Assembly (NCBI GenBank): GCA_945918795.1
Contig: CAMEIT010000019.1
Location: 1 to 36,044 of the forward strand
Origin: an uncultured Clostridia bacterium
GTDB lineage: Bacteria > Bacillota > Clostridia > HGM11327
Direction of reading: 5' to 3'
Length of the DNA: 36,044 nucleotides
Shown here: piece after piece, positions 25,242 through 33,096 of the stretch
Numbering within the stretch: the first letter of the stretch is position 1
How the letters are laid out: the number at the start of each line of letters is the position of its first letter
The notes under the pieces: generated by a model
Database searches by the model: none
What the model was told of the DNA's origin: nothing
Seen by the model: only the letters and a program-made list of their open reading frames with translations
Position numbers and translations under genes: made by a program

Positions 25242-25696
25242 TGGATAAGTGGGACAAGCGTTTTATGGAAATGGCGTTTCATGTTGCTGAATGGTCAAGC
25301 TGTTTTCAGCCCAACAGAAAAGTAGGCGCTATAATTGTCAAGAACAAAAGAATAATTACTACCGGATATAACGGTGCCCCGGAAGGCTACATGAGCTGTA
25401 AGGAAAGAGGCGAATGTTTGCGCCGTAAAATGAATATCGCTTCCGGCACGCAACAGGAGTATTGCTACGCTATCCACGCAGAGCAGAACGCAATAGTTCA
25501 GGCGGCAAAGCTCGGTAATTCCGTTGACGGCGCGACTATTTATGTAACACATCAGCCTTGCGTTATTTGTACAAAACTGATAATCAACAGCGGAATAAAA
25601 CGTATAGTGTATAAAAATCCTTATCCCGATGAGCTTGCAATGAGTATTCTTAAGGATACTGATATAATCGTCGAACAGTATACCGATGAACTGTAA
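25238..25696 (+). CDS. dCMP deaminase (ComEB family)
   Basis: Deaminates dCMP to dUMP, feeding dTMP synthesis. The zinc site is complete: IHAEQNAI (His, catalytic Glu) and PCVIC (two Cys). The N-terminal DKWDKRFMEMAFHVAEWSSC and the region SCKERGECLRRK, which adds a second Cys-rich part, match the ComEB/DCTD group. Two ATGs are possible (25238 and 25241); AGGAGG at 25228-25233 sits better for the second, and both give essentially the same protein. The start overlaps the nadD stop, and the end overlaps the YoaP-like gene, so the three form an operon. Confidence 0.93.
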   Translation: MMDKWDKRFMEMAFHVAEWSSCFQPNRKVGAIIVKNKRIITTGYNGAPEGYMSCKERGECLRRKMNIASGTQQEYCYAIHAEQNAIVQAAKLGNSVDGATIYVTHQPCVICTKLIINSGIKRIVYKNPYPDELAMSILKDTDIIVEQYTDEL

Positions 25697-26447
25697 AATG
25701 GAACCTGAATTTTTTAATTTGACTCCCGAAAATATCGCCGAAGAGCATTTGTGCTGTATTATCCGCACTAAAAAGCCGCATCCCGGTGTTGAAGAAAAGC
25801 GTAAATGGCTTTCCGAACGCCTTAATGAAGGTCACGTGTTCAGAAAACTGAATACAAAAGGGTGCTGTTTTATTGAGTATGCGCCTTTGGAGACGGCATG
25901 GGTGCCGATAGTCGGCAATAACTTTTACTACATATATTGCCTGTGGGTATCAAGCGACCTTAAAGGTAATGGGTACGGAAAGGCTCTCATGGAGTATTGC
26001 ATTGAAGATGCAAAGGAAAAGGGTAAGTCCGGAATTTGTATGCTCGGAGCCGATAAACAGAAAAATTGGCTCTCAAATCAGTCTTTTGCGGAGAAATTCG
26101 GATTTCAAACCGTTGATACGACAAATAAAGGGTATAAGCTGCTTGCTCTTTCGTTTGACGGAGCACCTGTCAGCTTTGCCGAAAATGCAAAAACAGAGAA
26201 AATCGATACTGATGACCTGACAATTTATTATGATATGCAGTGCCCGTTTGTCTGTCAGAAGATTGAGGATATTAAACGCTATTGCACGGATGCAAATGTA
26301 CCTTTGAATACCGTATGCGTCGATACTCTCCAAAAGGCAAAAAATTTGCCCTGCCCATTTAATAATTGGGCGTTGTTCTATAAGGGAGTATTTCAAACCG
26401 TTAATCTGCTCGATGTACCTTCTGTTCAAAAACTTCTGAAAAGATAG
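25686..26447 (+). CDS. GNAT acetyltransferase with C-terminal YoaP-like domain
   Basis: Residues 1-155 form a GNAT acetyltransferase with the acetyl-CoA loop LWVSSDLKGNGYGKALMEY and the terminal SFAEKFGFQTV pattern. Residues about 170-253 match the YoaP-like domain, including YYDMQCPFVC with a CPFVC motif reminiscent of a thioredoxin-like CxxC, and the FNNWALFYKGVFQTVNLL ending. The two-domain layout is known from Bacillus YoaP; its acetyl acceptor is unknown. It overlaps the dCMP deaminase gene by eleven bases. It ends with TAG directly at the edge of the repeat-rich block. Confidence 0.85.
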   Translation: MNCKMEPEFFNLTPENIAEEHLCCIIRTKKPHPGVEEKRKWLSERLNEGHVFRKLNTKGCCFIEYAPLETAWVPIVGNNFYYIYCLWVSSDLKGNGYGKALMEYCIEDAKEKGKSGICMLGADKQKNWLSNQSFAEKFGFQTVDTTNKGYKLLALSFDGAPVSFAENAKTEKIDTDDLTIYYDMQCPFVCQKIEDIKRYCTDANVPLNTVCVDTLQKAKNLPCPFNNWALFYKGVFQTVNLLDVPSVQKLLKR

Positions 26448-26486
26448 TGTGGAGATTTCGGGGCTGCCGCCCCGTACCCCGCGCGG

Positions 26487-26567
26487 ATTTTTTCTCGGGG
26501 CTTTGCCCCGAACCCTACAAGCCTTTGAAAAGGCTTGACCGAAACTTTAAAATACTTTGTAGTTGTC
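26487..26567 (+). repeat. Left arm of a ~79-bp inverted repeat
   Basis: This arm and 27075-27155 are reverse complements over about 79 bases with only a handful of mismatches. The arm is itself built of two hairpins: CGGGGC-TTT-GCCCCG and the palindrome AAGCCTTT-GA-AAAGGCTT, then GAAACTTTAAAATACTTTGT. A degenerate third relative of the last part (AAAGCATTTTAAAGTTTTCG) is at about 26737-26757. Confidence 0.85.
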
Positions 26568-27074
26568 CGCAAGCGATGCCTATGGTAGTCATCGCTCGCG
26601 GACATTTAATTTTCTTTTCTTTTTTAGTGTAATGTGCAGTATGTTTGCATTTTGCCGTAAAAAAACTAAAAGAGAAACAAAAATTAAATCCTCATCTCCG
26701 AAGCCGTACTCTTGGCGAGGAGATGAGGAAGCGCAAAGCATTTTAAAGTTTTCGGGTATGGACGCTTTTTCAAAAGCGTCCAAGAGGGCTAACTCAATCA
26801 GTCTCACTCACCGAGGAATGAGGACCGCGTCAGCGGTGGAAGGAATCTTGCACGCCGGTAAATCAATACTGACTTTTTTATCGCACTCTCCTTCAGTCGC
26901 CTACGGCGCCAGCTCCCTCCCAGAGGGAGCCTTTTTTCCCCGATATTTGCAAGTAAAACGAATTTCCTACCACAAATTAATCATTGTGAATATTCAATCA
27001 TACGGCACGCTTTACTTAAAGAGAAACGCAAAGCAAATGGCAATCTGACTCGACGACCACCGGCGAGGCTGATT

Positions 27075-27155
27075 GCCAACCACAAAGTGTTTTAAAGTTT
27101 CGCTCAAGCCTTTTCAAAGGCTTGTAGGGTTCGGGGCAAAGCCCCGAGAAATAAC
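27075..27155 (-). repeat. Right arm of the ~79-bp inverted repeat
   Basis: Reverse complement of 26487-26567. Its distal end comes within 14 bases of the rtcB stop codon at 27169, so its CGGGGC stem may also serve as the 3' end of the rtcB transcript. The two arms enclose about 510 bases of other palindromes without a transposase gene. Confidence 0.85.
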
Positions 27156-27168
27156 CTCAAGAAAAAAC

Positions 27169-28374
27169 TCAACCTGCCTTAAAGTTATACACAGGCTTCA
27201 TAACATCGAGGATATCGACGGAATCACCGACAACATCAACAATGGAGTCAAGAGATTTATATGCCATAGGTGCCTCATCCAAAGTTGCCTCATTAACGGA
27301 TGTAGTATAAATACCCTGCATAGCGGCCTTATAAGCGTCGAGATCAAGTGTTTCTTTTGCCTCGGCACGCGACATGAGCCGTCCGGCGCCATGCGGTGCG
27401 GAGAAGTTCCATTCGGGGTTACCGCGTCCTATTGCAATAACAGAGCCATCGCGCATATTTATCGGAATAAGCACTCTTTCTCCATCATGTGCGGCGATTG
27501 CGCCTTTACGCAGGATCATTTCTTTTGTATCGATATAATTGTGTACGGTATGAAAAGCATCTGTTGCACTCATGCCTGTACGATTGAGAATGATCTCAGC
27601 CATTTTCTCACGGCTTTGGCGTGCGAACTGCTGGCAAATTTCAACGTCATGGAGATAGTCATCAAGGTACGTGCCGTAAAGCCAGCATATATCTTCGGGG
27701 GTATCGAGAACTTGTGTTTCAAAGTTATATTTAAGTTCCGCAAGTGCGGACTGAATTTCGGTTCTGCGGCCTTCGGCTTTATATGTTCTGATAATATCAT
27801 CTTTCTTTTTAAAATATTCCTCTTTGCCCATATGCAGGTCGATTGCGAGCTGTTGATATATTTCGGCAACCTGCTTGCCGAGGTTACGACTTCCCGAGTG
27901 TATGATAAGATAGTAAGTACCGTTTGATGCTTTGTCGATCTCGATAAAATGGTTGCCGCCGCTGAGAGTCCCGAGAGAACGCTCAAGACGTCTGGAATCG
28001 TGCAGAGAACGGAAGCATCTGAGTGCGGTCAGGTCAAAACGCTCGATTCTACCTTCCCAGACATTCATTCCCGACGGAATGAAGTGGCAAGCCTCATCGA
28101 TACGCTCGAAATTCATATCGGTTTCGGCAAGCTTTACGGTATACATTCCGCAACCTATATCAACGCCTACAACATTGGGGCAAACTTTGTCTTTTACCGT
28201 CATTGTTGTTCCTATCGTACAGCCCTTGCCGGCGTGTACATCGGGCATGATACGTATCTTTGAATTTTCGGTAAGAGCATAGTCGCACATTCTCCGTATT
28301 TGCTCGATAGCCGTTTCCTCAACAACAGTCGCATAACAAATTGCGGTATTGATTTTCCCTTTTATTTCAAACAT
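27169..28374 (-). CDS. rtcB: RtcB family RNA ligase
   Basis: RtcB joins RNA ends carrying a 2',3'-cyclic phosphate or 3'-phosphate to 5'-OH ends using GTP and Mn2+. Motifs are present in order: DVHAGKGCTIGTT, VVGVDIGCGM (metal Cys), SGGNHFIE (His), IIHSGSRNLGK, TVHNYID, and SAPHGAGRLMSR with the histidine that receives GMP. The length (401) fits. I chose ATG 28374 (MFEIKGKINTAIC) over GTG 28383, because GGAAGG lies eight bases before it. The gene stands downstream of two WYL regulators on the same strand but behind a terminator and its own likely promoter. It should repair RNA (tRNA, rRNA) cut by stress ribonucleases. Confidence 0.95.
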   Translation of the reverse strand: MFEIKGKINTAICYATVVEETAIEQIRRMCDYALTENSKIRIMPDVHAGKGCTIGTTMTVKDKVCPNVVGVDIGCGMYTVKLAETDMNFERIDEACHFIPSGMNVWEGRIERFDLTALRCFRSLHDSRRLERSLGTLSGGNHFIEIDKASNGTYYLIIHSGSRNLGKQVAEIYQQLAIDLHMGKEEYFKKKDDIIRTYKAEGRRTEIQSALAELKYNFETQVLDTPEDICWLYGTYLDDYLHDVEICQQFARQSREKMAEIILNRTGMSATDAFHTVHNYIDTKEMILRKGAIAAHDGERVLIPINMRDGSVIAIGRGNPEWNFSAPHGAGRLMSRAEAKETLDLDAYKAAMQGIYTTSVNEATLDEAPMAYKSLDSIVDVVGDSVDILDVMKPVYNFKAG

Positions 28375-28433
28375 ATCTTTCACCTTCCTGTGTTTTGATT
28401 TATAAAAGCAATATTTCGTATCCTTGTGATGTT

Positions 28434-28462
28434 ATTATACGGCTTATTGAATGGAAAATCAC
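28434..28462 (-). promoter_or_regulatory. Candidate promoter of rtcB
   Basis: On the minus strand, GTGATT (28457-28462) and TATAAT (28434-28439) are 17 bases apart. The -10 is perfect and the -35 weak, which suits an activated promoter. A transcript from here would have a leader of about 55 bases before the ATG at 28374. Confidence 0.5.
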
Positions 28463-28463
28463 G

Positions 28464-28503
28464 GAAAAAAAGCTGCGAACTCATAAAAGTCCGCAGTTTT
28501 TTT
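28464..28503. terminator. Bidirectional terminator between the WYL genes and rtcB
   Basis: CTGCGAACT (28473-28481) pairs with AGTCCGCAG (28488-28496), one mismatch, flanked by seven A's on the left and seven T's on the right, so both strands have a U-tract. On the minus strand the stop codon of the second WYL gene (28481-28483) lies at the loop edge. It should uncouple rtcB from the WYL transcript. Confidence 0.75.
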
Positions 28504-29389
28504 GGCTTTGGAGCCGTTCTTTAATCAGTTGCACAAAAGCTTCAGGCTCGGTAACCTTTATAAAAGGTCCGAAAGAAAGTATACGTATAAGAATCTCCGT
28601 CTCGTCGCTTTGGTAGTACTTGAGCGTTATTCTGTATTTGTTTTTGTCTATACGCTCTGCCTGTTTTTCCAGGTGCGCAAAATGCAGCATTGCTCTTTCA
28701 AGGGCATTTCTTTCGTTTTCAAGTTCAAATGAAACAGTGCATATTTCGTCCGACCTTGGAATGGGAGAGAGTTTTTTGTTGACGTTACAGTAGTCGCAAG
28801 ACTCGATTTTGGCAAGATTGAATTGCCCAAATCTGCACCCTGCGGCAATAAGACGGAATTTGTCGTCTTTCTCGGAATATTCCAATCGTTCGGAAATAAG
28901 GCTGAGACGATTCTGCCTGCCGTTGCGTGATGTGAATACGATAACGATAGGACGCTTTGTTTTGATTGCGTTCAGAATAAGCCTGAATTTTTTAATATAT
29001 ATTTCGCTTTCAAATGGGTCGCCGTTGCTGTATTTGTCATAAAGCTTATAATCATCGGGAGTAAAAAGCGGTTCAACATCGTCAAGCCCGGGAATCGACA
29101 TATCGAATAAGCGTATCCTCGGGTCTGACAGTATCGCTTTGAGCCATTGCTTTTGCAAATTTGTCAAGGGCATTGTAGGTGTATGCTTCAAGGGCGTTGT
29201 GAAATCCTTTTTGAGCAGCTGCCATTTCTCATTTTTAAGTGAAGAGATTATTGTCAAAGCGCTTTCCGAGAATGCGCTCTCGACGACTTTCTCTCTGACG
29301 GATTGTTCTGTGGCATTTTCTTTTACCGCCGCATCGAGAATGTGAGAAACGGCGTTGTAATAAGCGGAATAAAGCTCGCTGAATATCAT
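28481..29389 (-). CDS. WYL-domain regulator (second of pair)
   Basis: A 302-residue protein with a WYL (Sm-like, ligand-sensing) domain in the middle: IVIVFTSRNGRQNRLSLISE and KDDKFRLIAAGCRFGQFNLA (about residues 145-195), followed by the WYL C-terminal extension with the pattern KYRITLKYYQSDETEILIRI. The first ~130 residues are helical but lack an obvious winged helix, so it may act together with its partner. Its ATG overlaps the stop of the first WYL gene by four bases. WYL proteins usually bind DNA and respond to nucleic-acid or nucleotide ligands. Its role in rtcB control is inferred from position. Confidence 0.85.
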   Translation of the reverse strand: MIFSELYSAYYNAVSHILDAAVKENATEQSVREKVVESAFSESALTIISSLKNEKWQLLKKDFTTPLKHTPTMPLTNLQKQWLKAILSDPRIRLFDMSIPGLDDVEPLFTPDDYKLYDKYSNGDPFESEIYIKKFRLILNAIKTKRPIVIVFTSRNGRQNRLSLISERLEYSEKDDKFRLIAAGCRFGQFNLAKIESCDYCNVNKKLSPIPRSDEICTVSFELENERNALERAMLHFAHLEKQAERIDKNKYRITLKYYQSDETEILIRILSFGPFIKVTEPEAFVQLIKERLQSQKNCGLL

Positions 29390-30636
29390 TTTTCATCACC
29401 TCCGTCAAGCCCGTAAAGAGCGTACATATCTCTGATGTCATTTTTGAACTGCTCTTCGATCAATCGGTCGGAAAAATTAAGCTTGGTTATTCTGCAAATG
29501 AACGTTCTTATCCACGGTATAACCTCGCTTGTATCGAATACGTCCGCATAAAACCGATAATGCGTTTCGTCTGTTTTTTCAACGGTTCCGCATCTCTTTT
29601 CTCTTTCGAGGCGCTCAACGATATATTGTTCATCATCGCGGACAAAAACGGTAAATTCCACGTGCTCAAGCTTTCTTGTGTTAAAATTGCAATTAACGCC
29701 CCACATATGCTTTTCAAGCTGTGCGAATGTTTTTTGCAAATCATCGTATTTGTCGTAGACTTCGCCGATTACAATATCAGACAAATAATCGAGACGGTAT
29801 GAGTATATGTGCTTTGACTTAAGTGAGAATGCAATCAGATTTTGCCTGCCGTTTTGAACGCTGATATATATTTTCAGCGGTACAACTTCAATGTTTTGCG
29901 GGGCTCTGTTATGCTTCCCGATATTTACGGCAAAAATCTTGCGCTTTGAATGTATCGCACAAAAGAGCATTGCCAGAACATCACTGTCCATTGTACCTGT
30001 GATGTAGTGGTGCTTGAATGAAAAAGGCGAGTCATGATTTTCGACTTTGTCCAAAAGAAAAGAGCCTATCACACCGCACGGAGCCGCTTCGCTGAAATAA
30101 TCGAGCGCGTCAACAGCTGATGAGAGGTCTGTTGATTCGGCGCGGCTGTAATACACATTCTTGCCTTGCTTTTCGGAAATTATGATCCCTTCATTGCAGT
30201 ATTCTTTCAGCTTTTTGCGGAGGGTGGATTCGTCAAACATCATTGGCTTCTCAAAAGCGCTCAGGTAATTGTTGTCAATCTCAGTCATTAATTCGCCGGC
30301 AGTCTTTTTGATGCCCGGGGTATGTAAAATATCAAAAAGAATAAAATGCAGCGTTATATCGCCGTCTGTAAAGCTTTTCGCTTTCCATGACTTATAAAGC
30401 GGATTGTGCTTTTCGGCACGGCTGTCAATGGAAAGAAATACGTTTTTCCCGTCGGGCGTTCGGACAAAACGCATATAATTGCCGAGCCAGCTTTCAATAC
30501 GCCGCCGCTCGTCATCATAAGAGCGCGAACTCTTTTTGTCGTATTCGTCACGGCTCTTGAATCCGTACACGTAGAACTCACGCATATATGCACGAATTTT
30601 CTCATAATTTTTGATAAGCTCGCTGTATGATGACAT
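29386..30636 (-). CDS. WYL-domain transcriptional regulator with winged helix (first of pair)
   Basis: A 416-residue protein. Residues 1-90 are charged and helical; about 95-165 look like a winged-helix DNA-binding domain (FDILHTPGIKKTAGELMTE...STLRKKLKEYCNEGIIISE). Residues 225-300 carry the WYL fold with YISVQNGRQNLIAFS and YSYRLDYLSDIVIGEVYD, followed by a WCX-like C-terminal extension (EFTVFVRDDEQYIVERLERE). AAGGAGG precedes the ATG. Its promoter carries an inverted repeat over the -10, so self-repression is plausible. In the other known arrangement, RtcR with a CARF sensor activates rtcB; here WYL proteins take the neighbouring place. Confidence 0.88.
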   Translation of the reverse strand: MSSYSELIKNYEKIRAYMREFYVYGFKSRDEYDKKSSRSYDDERRRIESWLGNYMRFVRTPDGKNVFLSIDSRAEKHNPLYKSWKAKSFTDGDITLHFILFDILHTPGIKKTAGELMTEIDNNYLSAFEKPMMFDESTLRKKLKEYCNEGIIISEKQGKNVYYSRAESTDLSSAVDALDYFSEAAPCGVIGSFLLDKVENHDSPFSFKHHYITGTMDSDVLAMLFCAIHSKRKIFAVNIGKHNRAPQNIEVVPLKIYISVQNGRQNLIAFSLKSKHIYSYRLDYLSDIVIGEVYDKYDDLQKTFAQLEKHMWGVNCNFNTRKLEHVEFTVFVRDDEQYIVERLEREKRCGTVEKTDETHYRFYADVFDTSEVIPWIRTFICRITKLNFSDRLIEEQFKNDIRDMYALYGLDGGDEK

Positions 30637-30652
30637 ATTTAATCCTCCTTAT

Positions 30653-30687
30653 ATGATAAGCATATCATCGCATTGCTGTTTTGTCAA
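30653..30687 (-). promoter_or_regulatory. Promoter of the WYL operon with an overlapping inverted repeat
   Basis: On the minus strand TTGACA (30682-30687), 17 bases, TATGCT (30659-30664). The inverted repeat ATGATA-AGCA-TATCAT (30653-30668, plus strand) covers the -10, an arrangement expected for an autorepressor. In the rest of the 336-base gap to spoIVB, I see one hairpin, AGCACG-AATATTG-CGTGCT (30805-30823), flanked by A's and T's, and no clear sporulation sigma-factor promoter. Confidence 0.65.
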
Positions 30688-30972
30688 GCAAAATTCGATT
30701 TTTTAATAATAAAACACCGCAAAAGACAGCACAATAATATATCGACTCGAAATTGTATTGTTAATTTGTAATTTTTACAAAAAACAGACTTGAAAATTCA
30801 AAAAAGCACGAATATTGCGTGCTATTTATTATTACCGCGTACGATTCGGTGTTTAATAATTGTCATTTGAAAGGTCAATAATAGTGTTGTTGATGAATAT
30901 GGTTTTCATCAAAAATAACCGGATATATTTTCGGAGAAAGGATAGATTTGGAATATAAATCGCGGATATGAA

Positions 30973-32139
30973 TTGGTAAAGAATGGAATAAAAAAGAGTC
31001 TTTCTGTTTTTATGCTTTTAATGATGATGCTTTCTGTCAGCTTTTCACCTGCGGCTGAATTAATCTCTGCTCCTGCGGCAGGCACATTATCGGAGCAGGC
31101 GTGCAATGCTTCGGCTGAGTACAACGGAAACGTCAGTCTGAACGGAAGCTTGAAATGTACTGAAGCCGTTAAAATCAAGAACGCCGAAAACAATACAATA
31201 AAAAGCGTTCTTGTTGCAGGCTCAAGCGTCGGTATAGTTATGATGACAGACGGGCTGGTTGTAACAAAGGTTACCGAGGTAAAAAGCAACGGCACGAGAT
31301 TTTATCCTGCTGCAGACGAGGGAATAAGACCGGGAGATATTCTTGTCGAATTTAACGGAGTGAAAATAGAAAGCGCGGAGCATATCGCCGAGCTTACAAA
31401 ATCAAACGCATCAAATAAGGCACAGATCAAATATAAACGCGGAAACGAAATTTATACGGCAAATATAACGCCGATACTTGATTCGGACAGCTCGGAGTAT
31501 AAGCTTGGATTGCTTGTTAAAGACAGCACATCCGGAATAGGCACTCTGACTTTTGTGAACCCGACAAATAATGTTTACGCTTCACTCGGTCATGCAATAA
31601 CGGATGCAGGTACAGGTCTTGTTATGCCTGTACGCGAGGGAAAAATTATGAACGCCATAATAAATAAAGTGGTAAAAGGCAAGCAAGGCACGCCGGGAGA
31701 ATTGCAGGGAAGCTTCAGCTTGAGAAATTCGGTCGGAAGCGTTGCGTCAAACAACGAATTCGGGATTTACGGCAAGCTGGAGACCACGGATATTTTATCC
31801 TCAATGACTCTGATGCCTGTCGGGAACCGGGACAGTATACGTATCGGTGATGCAAAGATATTATGTACTGTTGATGATTCCGGACCGCAGTATTTTGATA
31901 TTAAGATAAGCAAAATAAACAGTCAGAATTCACGGGCAAGCAAAGGACTCGTAATAGAAGTAACCGACGAACGTCTGCTTCAAATTACGGGAGGAATAGT
32001 TCAGGGCATGAGCGGAAGCCCTATAATACAAAACGGTTGTATTGTCGGGGCGGTAACGCACGTAATGATAAACAATCCGAAAAAGGGCTACGGAGTTTTC
32101 ATTGATTGGATGCTTGAGGAAACAAATTCGGCAGCATGA
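30973..32139 (+). CDS. spoIVB: SpoIVB-type S55 serine peptidase
   Basis: In sporulating Bacillus, SpoIVB is secreted from the forespore and triggers processing of pro-sigma-K in the mother cell. Here residues 8-28 are a signal/membrane segment, about 85-165 a PDZ domain (YPAADEGIRPGDILVEFNGV), and 180-388 the S55 peptidase with the catalytic histidine in ASLGHAITD (His207) and the serine in GMSGSP (Ser347). The length (388) is slightly shorter than in Bacillus. The start is uncertain: TTG at 30973 lacks a good Shine-Dalgarno sequence, and no in-frame ATG gives the signal segment. Downstream there is no spo0A, the usual neighbour. Confidence 0.88.
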   Translation: MVKNGIKKSLSVFMLLMMMLSVSFSPAAELISAPAAGTLSEQACNASAEYNGNVSLNGSLKCTEAVKIKNAENNTIKSVLVAGSSVGIVMMTDGLVVTKVTEVKSNGTRFYPAADEGIRPGDILVEFNGVKIESAEHIAELTKSNASNKAQIKYKRGNEIYTANITPILDSDSSEYKLGLLVKDSTSGIGTLTFVNPTNNVYASLGHAITDAGTGLVMPVREGKIMNAIINKVVKGKQGTPGELQGSFSLRNSVGSVASNNEFGIYGKLETTDILSSMTLMPVGNRDSIRIGDAKILCTVDDSGPQYFDIKISKINSQNSRASKGLVIEVTDERLLQITGGIVQGMSGSPIIQNGCIVGAVTHVMINNPKKGYGVFIDWMLEETNSAA

Positions 32140-32192
32140 TTGGATAAATTGCAATATAAGACAGAAATTATGCGAACGTATTAAAGAATTAT

Positions 32193-32230
32193 ATGCCGGG
32201 AGGTCAGCATTCGTGCGGACTTCTCGGCAT
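32193..32230 (+). terminator. Stem-loop after spoIVB, possible 3' end
   Basis: A 13-bp stem (32193-32205 with 32218-32230, two G-U pairs) around a 12-base loop, 53 bases after the spoIVB stop. No T-run follows, so it is a stabilising hairpin or a weak terminator. Between it and the promoter at 32448 the sequence is very AT-rich and I see nothing else. Confidence 0.45.
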
Positions 32231-32447
32231 AAATCAATCAACAGGTAAAAAATTGCTCAAATTTGATTTGTTATATTGAGTTGTTTATTACATTGTTTTC
32301 AAAATATAACATTTGAAAATAACACTCAATTTACAAAATAACATCACATTTCACATATTGCGATTAACATACATAAAAACGCGATTTCAACGCAAAAATC
32401 ACGATGAATAAAAATCGGAAAAATTCAGAAATTTGTTGATAAAACGA

Positions 32448-32476
32448 TTGACAAACAATTCTTCATGTTATATAAT
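32448..32476 (+). promoter_or_regulatory. Perfect consensus sigma-A promoter
   Basis: TTGACA (32448-32453), exactly 17 bases, TATAAT (32471-32476). This is the only full-consensus promoter I found in the window. It leads after 20 bases to a very strong AAGGGGGGAAG ribosome site and the ATG at 32497. Confidence 0.85.
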
Positions 32477-32496
32477 AAAAGCGAAAGGGGGGAAGC

Positions 32497-33057
32497 ATGA
32501 TGAATAAAAAAATATCAAAGAAAAATTTGATTTTAATTTCCTCAATAAGTGTTTTGGCTGTTGTCATTTTGGTTGTAGGCTGTATTCATCTTTTTGATTC
32601 GGCAAGTTCTAATGAAAAGACAGAAGACGCGGATTCAAGCGTGGTGACGGATTACTCTGAATACGCAAGATTAGAGAAGCTCGGCAAGTTGATTGAATTT
32701 CATAAAATTGAGCCGACAGACAGTGAAGAAGACAGGATAATGAAAGAAAACATGAATTATAATGCGAACATCGGTGCGATTCAGCGTTCTTTCAGAGTAT
32801 ATTATTTTCTTTCTGTAAATTATGGAGACATATATTGGAGAACTTCTGTTATTACCGATGATGAGGTGGATATACAGTATATGGAGTTAATGATCAAGGC
32901 TTTGGAAGAAGGCATGGTGAATGAGAATTTCGTTACCTTTGAAAACGTTCGCGATTTAATAAATTATATTTATTGTAAGCAGGATTTGCTTGATGCGGAT
33001 ATGCTTCGCAGATTTGCCGTTGTCGGAGATTTTTATAAGGCTAAATACGGAGTATAA
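32497..33057 (+). CDS. Uncharacterised membrane-anchored or lipoprotein
   Basis: 186 residues. A basic start (MMNKKISKKN) is followed by a hydrophobic stretch (11-28) ending LVVGC, so Cys29 could be a lipid anchor, although VVGC is a weak lipobox; otherwise it is a single-pass anchor. The remainder is acidic, extracytoplasmic and mostly helical, with no motif that I recognise. It is driven by the consensus promoter and followed after 39 bases by another small anchored protein. Confidence 0.75.
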   Translation: MMNKKISKKNLILISSISVLAVVILVVGCIHLFDSASSNEKTEDADSSVVTDYSEYARLEKLGKLIEFHKIEPTDSEEDRIMKENMNYNANIGAIQRSFRVYYFLSVNYGDIYWRTSVITDDEVDIQYMELMIKALEEGMVNENFVTFENVRDLINYIYCKQDLLDADMLRRFAVVGDFYKAKYGV

Positions 33058-33096
33058 TTGATTGTGCTTCCTGATATTTGAATAGGGGAGTGTTAT

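Larger units (their letters stand above)
26448..27168. repeat. 721-bp gene-free block of stem-loops
   Basis: No convincing gene lies here; two open frames across it are translations of repeats. In order I see: hairpin CGGGGC-TGCC-GCCCCG near 26459; the left arm of a long inverted repeat (26487-26567); a 14-bp stem GTCCGC.AGCGATG (about 26565-26604); an 11-bp stem TCCTCATCTCC/GGAGATGAGGA (26691-26728); GGACGCTTTT/AAAAGCGTCC (about 26759-26782); the GTCGCCTACGGCGCCAGCTCCC / GGGAGC-type repeat (about 26892-26936); GGCAATC/GATTGCC (about 27039-27077); and the right arm (27075-27155). Palindromic repeats of this kind are common between genes in Oscillospiraceae-like Clostridia. Confidence 0.8.

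Noticed and set aside
26563-27048. 161-codon open frame on the plus strand
   Set aside because: It runs through palindromic repeats and yields the repeat-derived peptide SPSVAYGASSLPEGAF; no RBS, mixed composition.
27073-27927. 284-codon open frame antisense to rtcB
   Set aside because: It is the complement of a well-supported gene, with an unnatural Cys-rich composition and no domain.
30880-30972. Sigma-F/sigma-G promoter for spoIVB
   Set aside because: A TGAATA at 30894 could be a -35, but no suitable -10 lies at the right distance.
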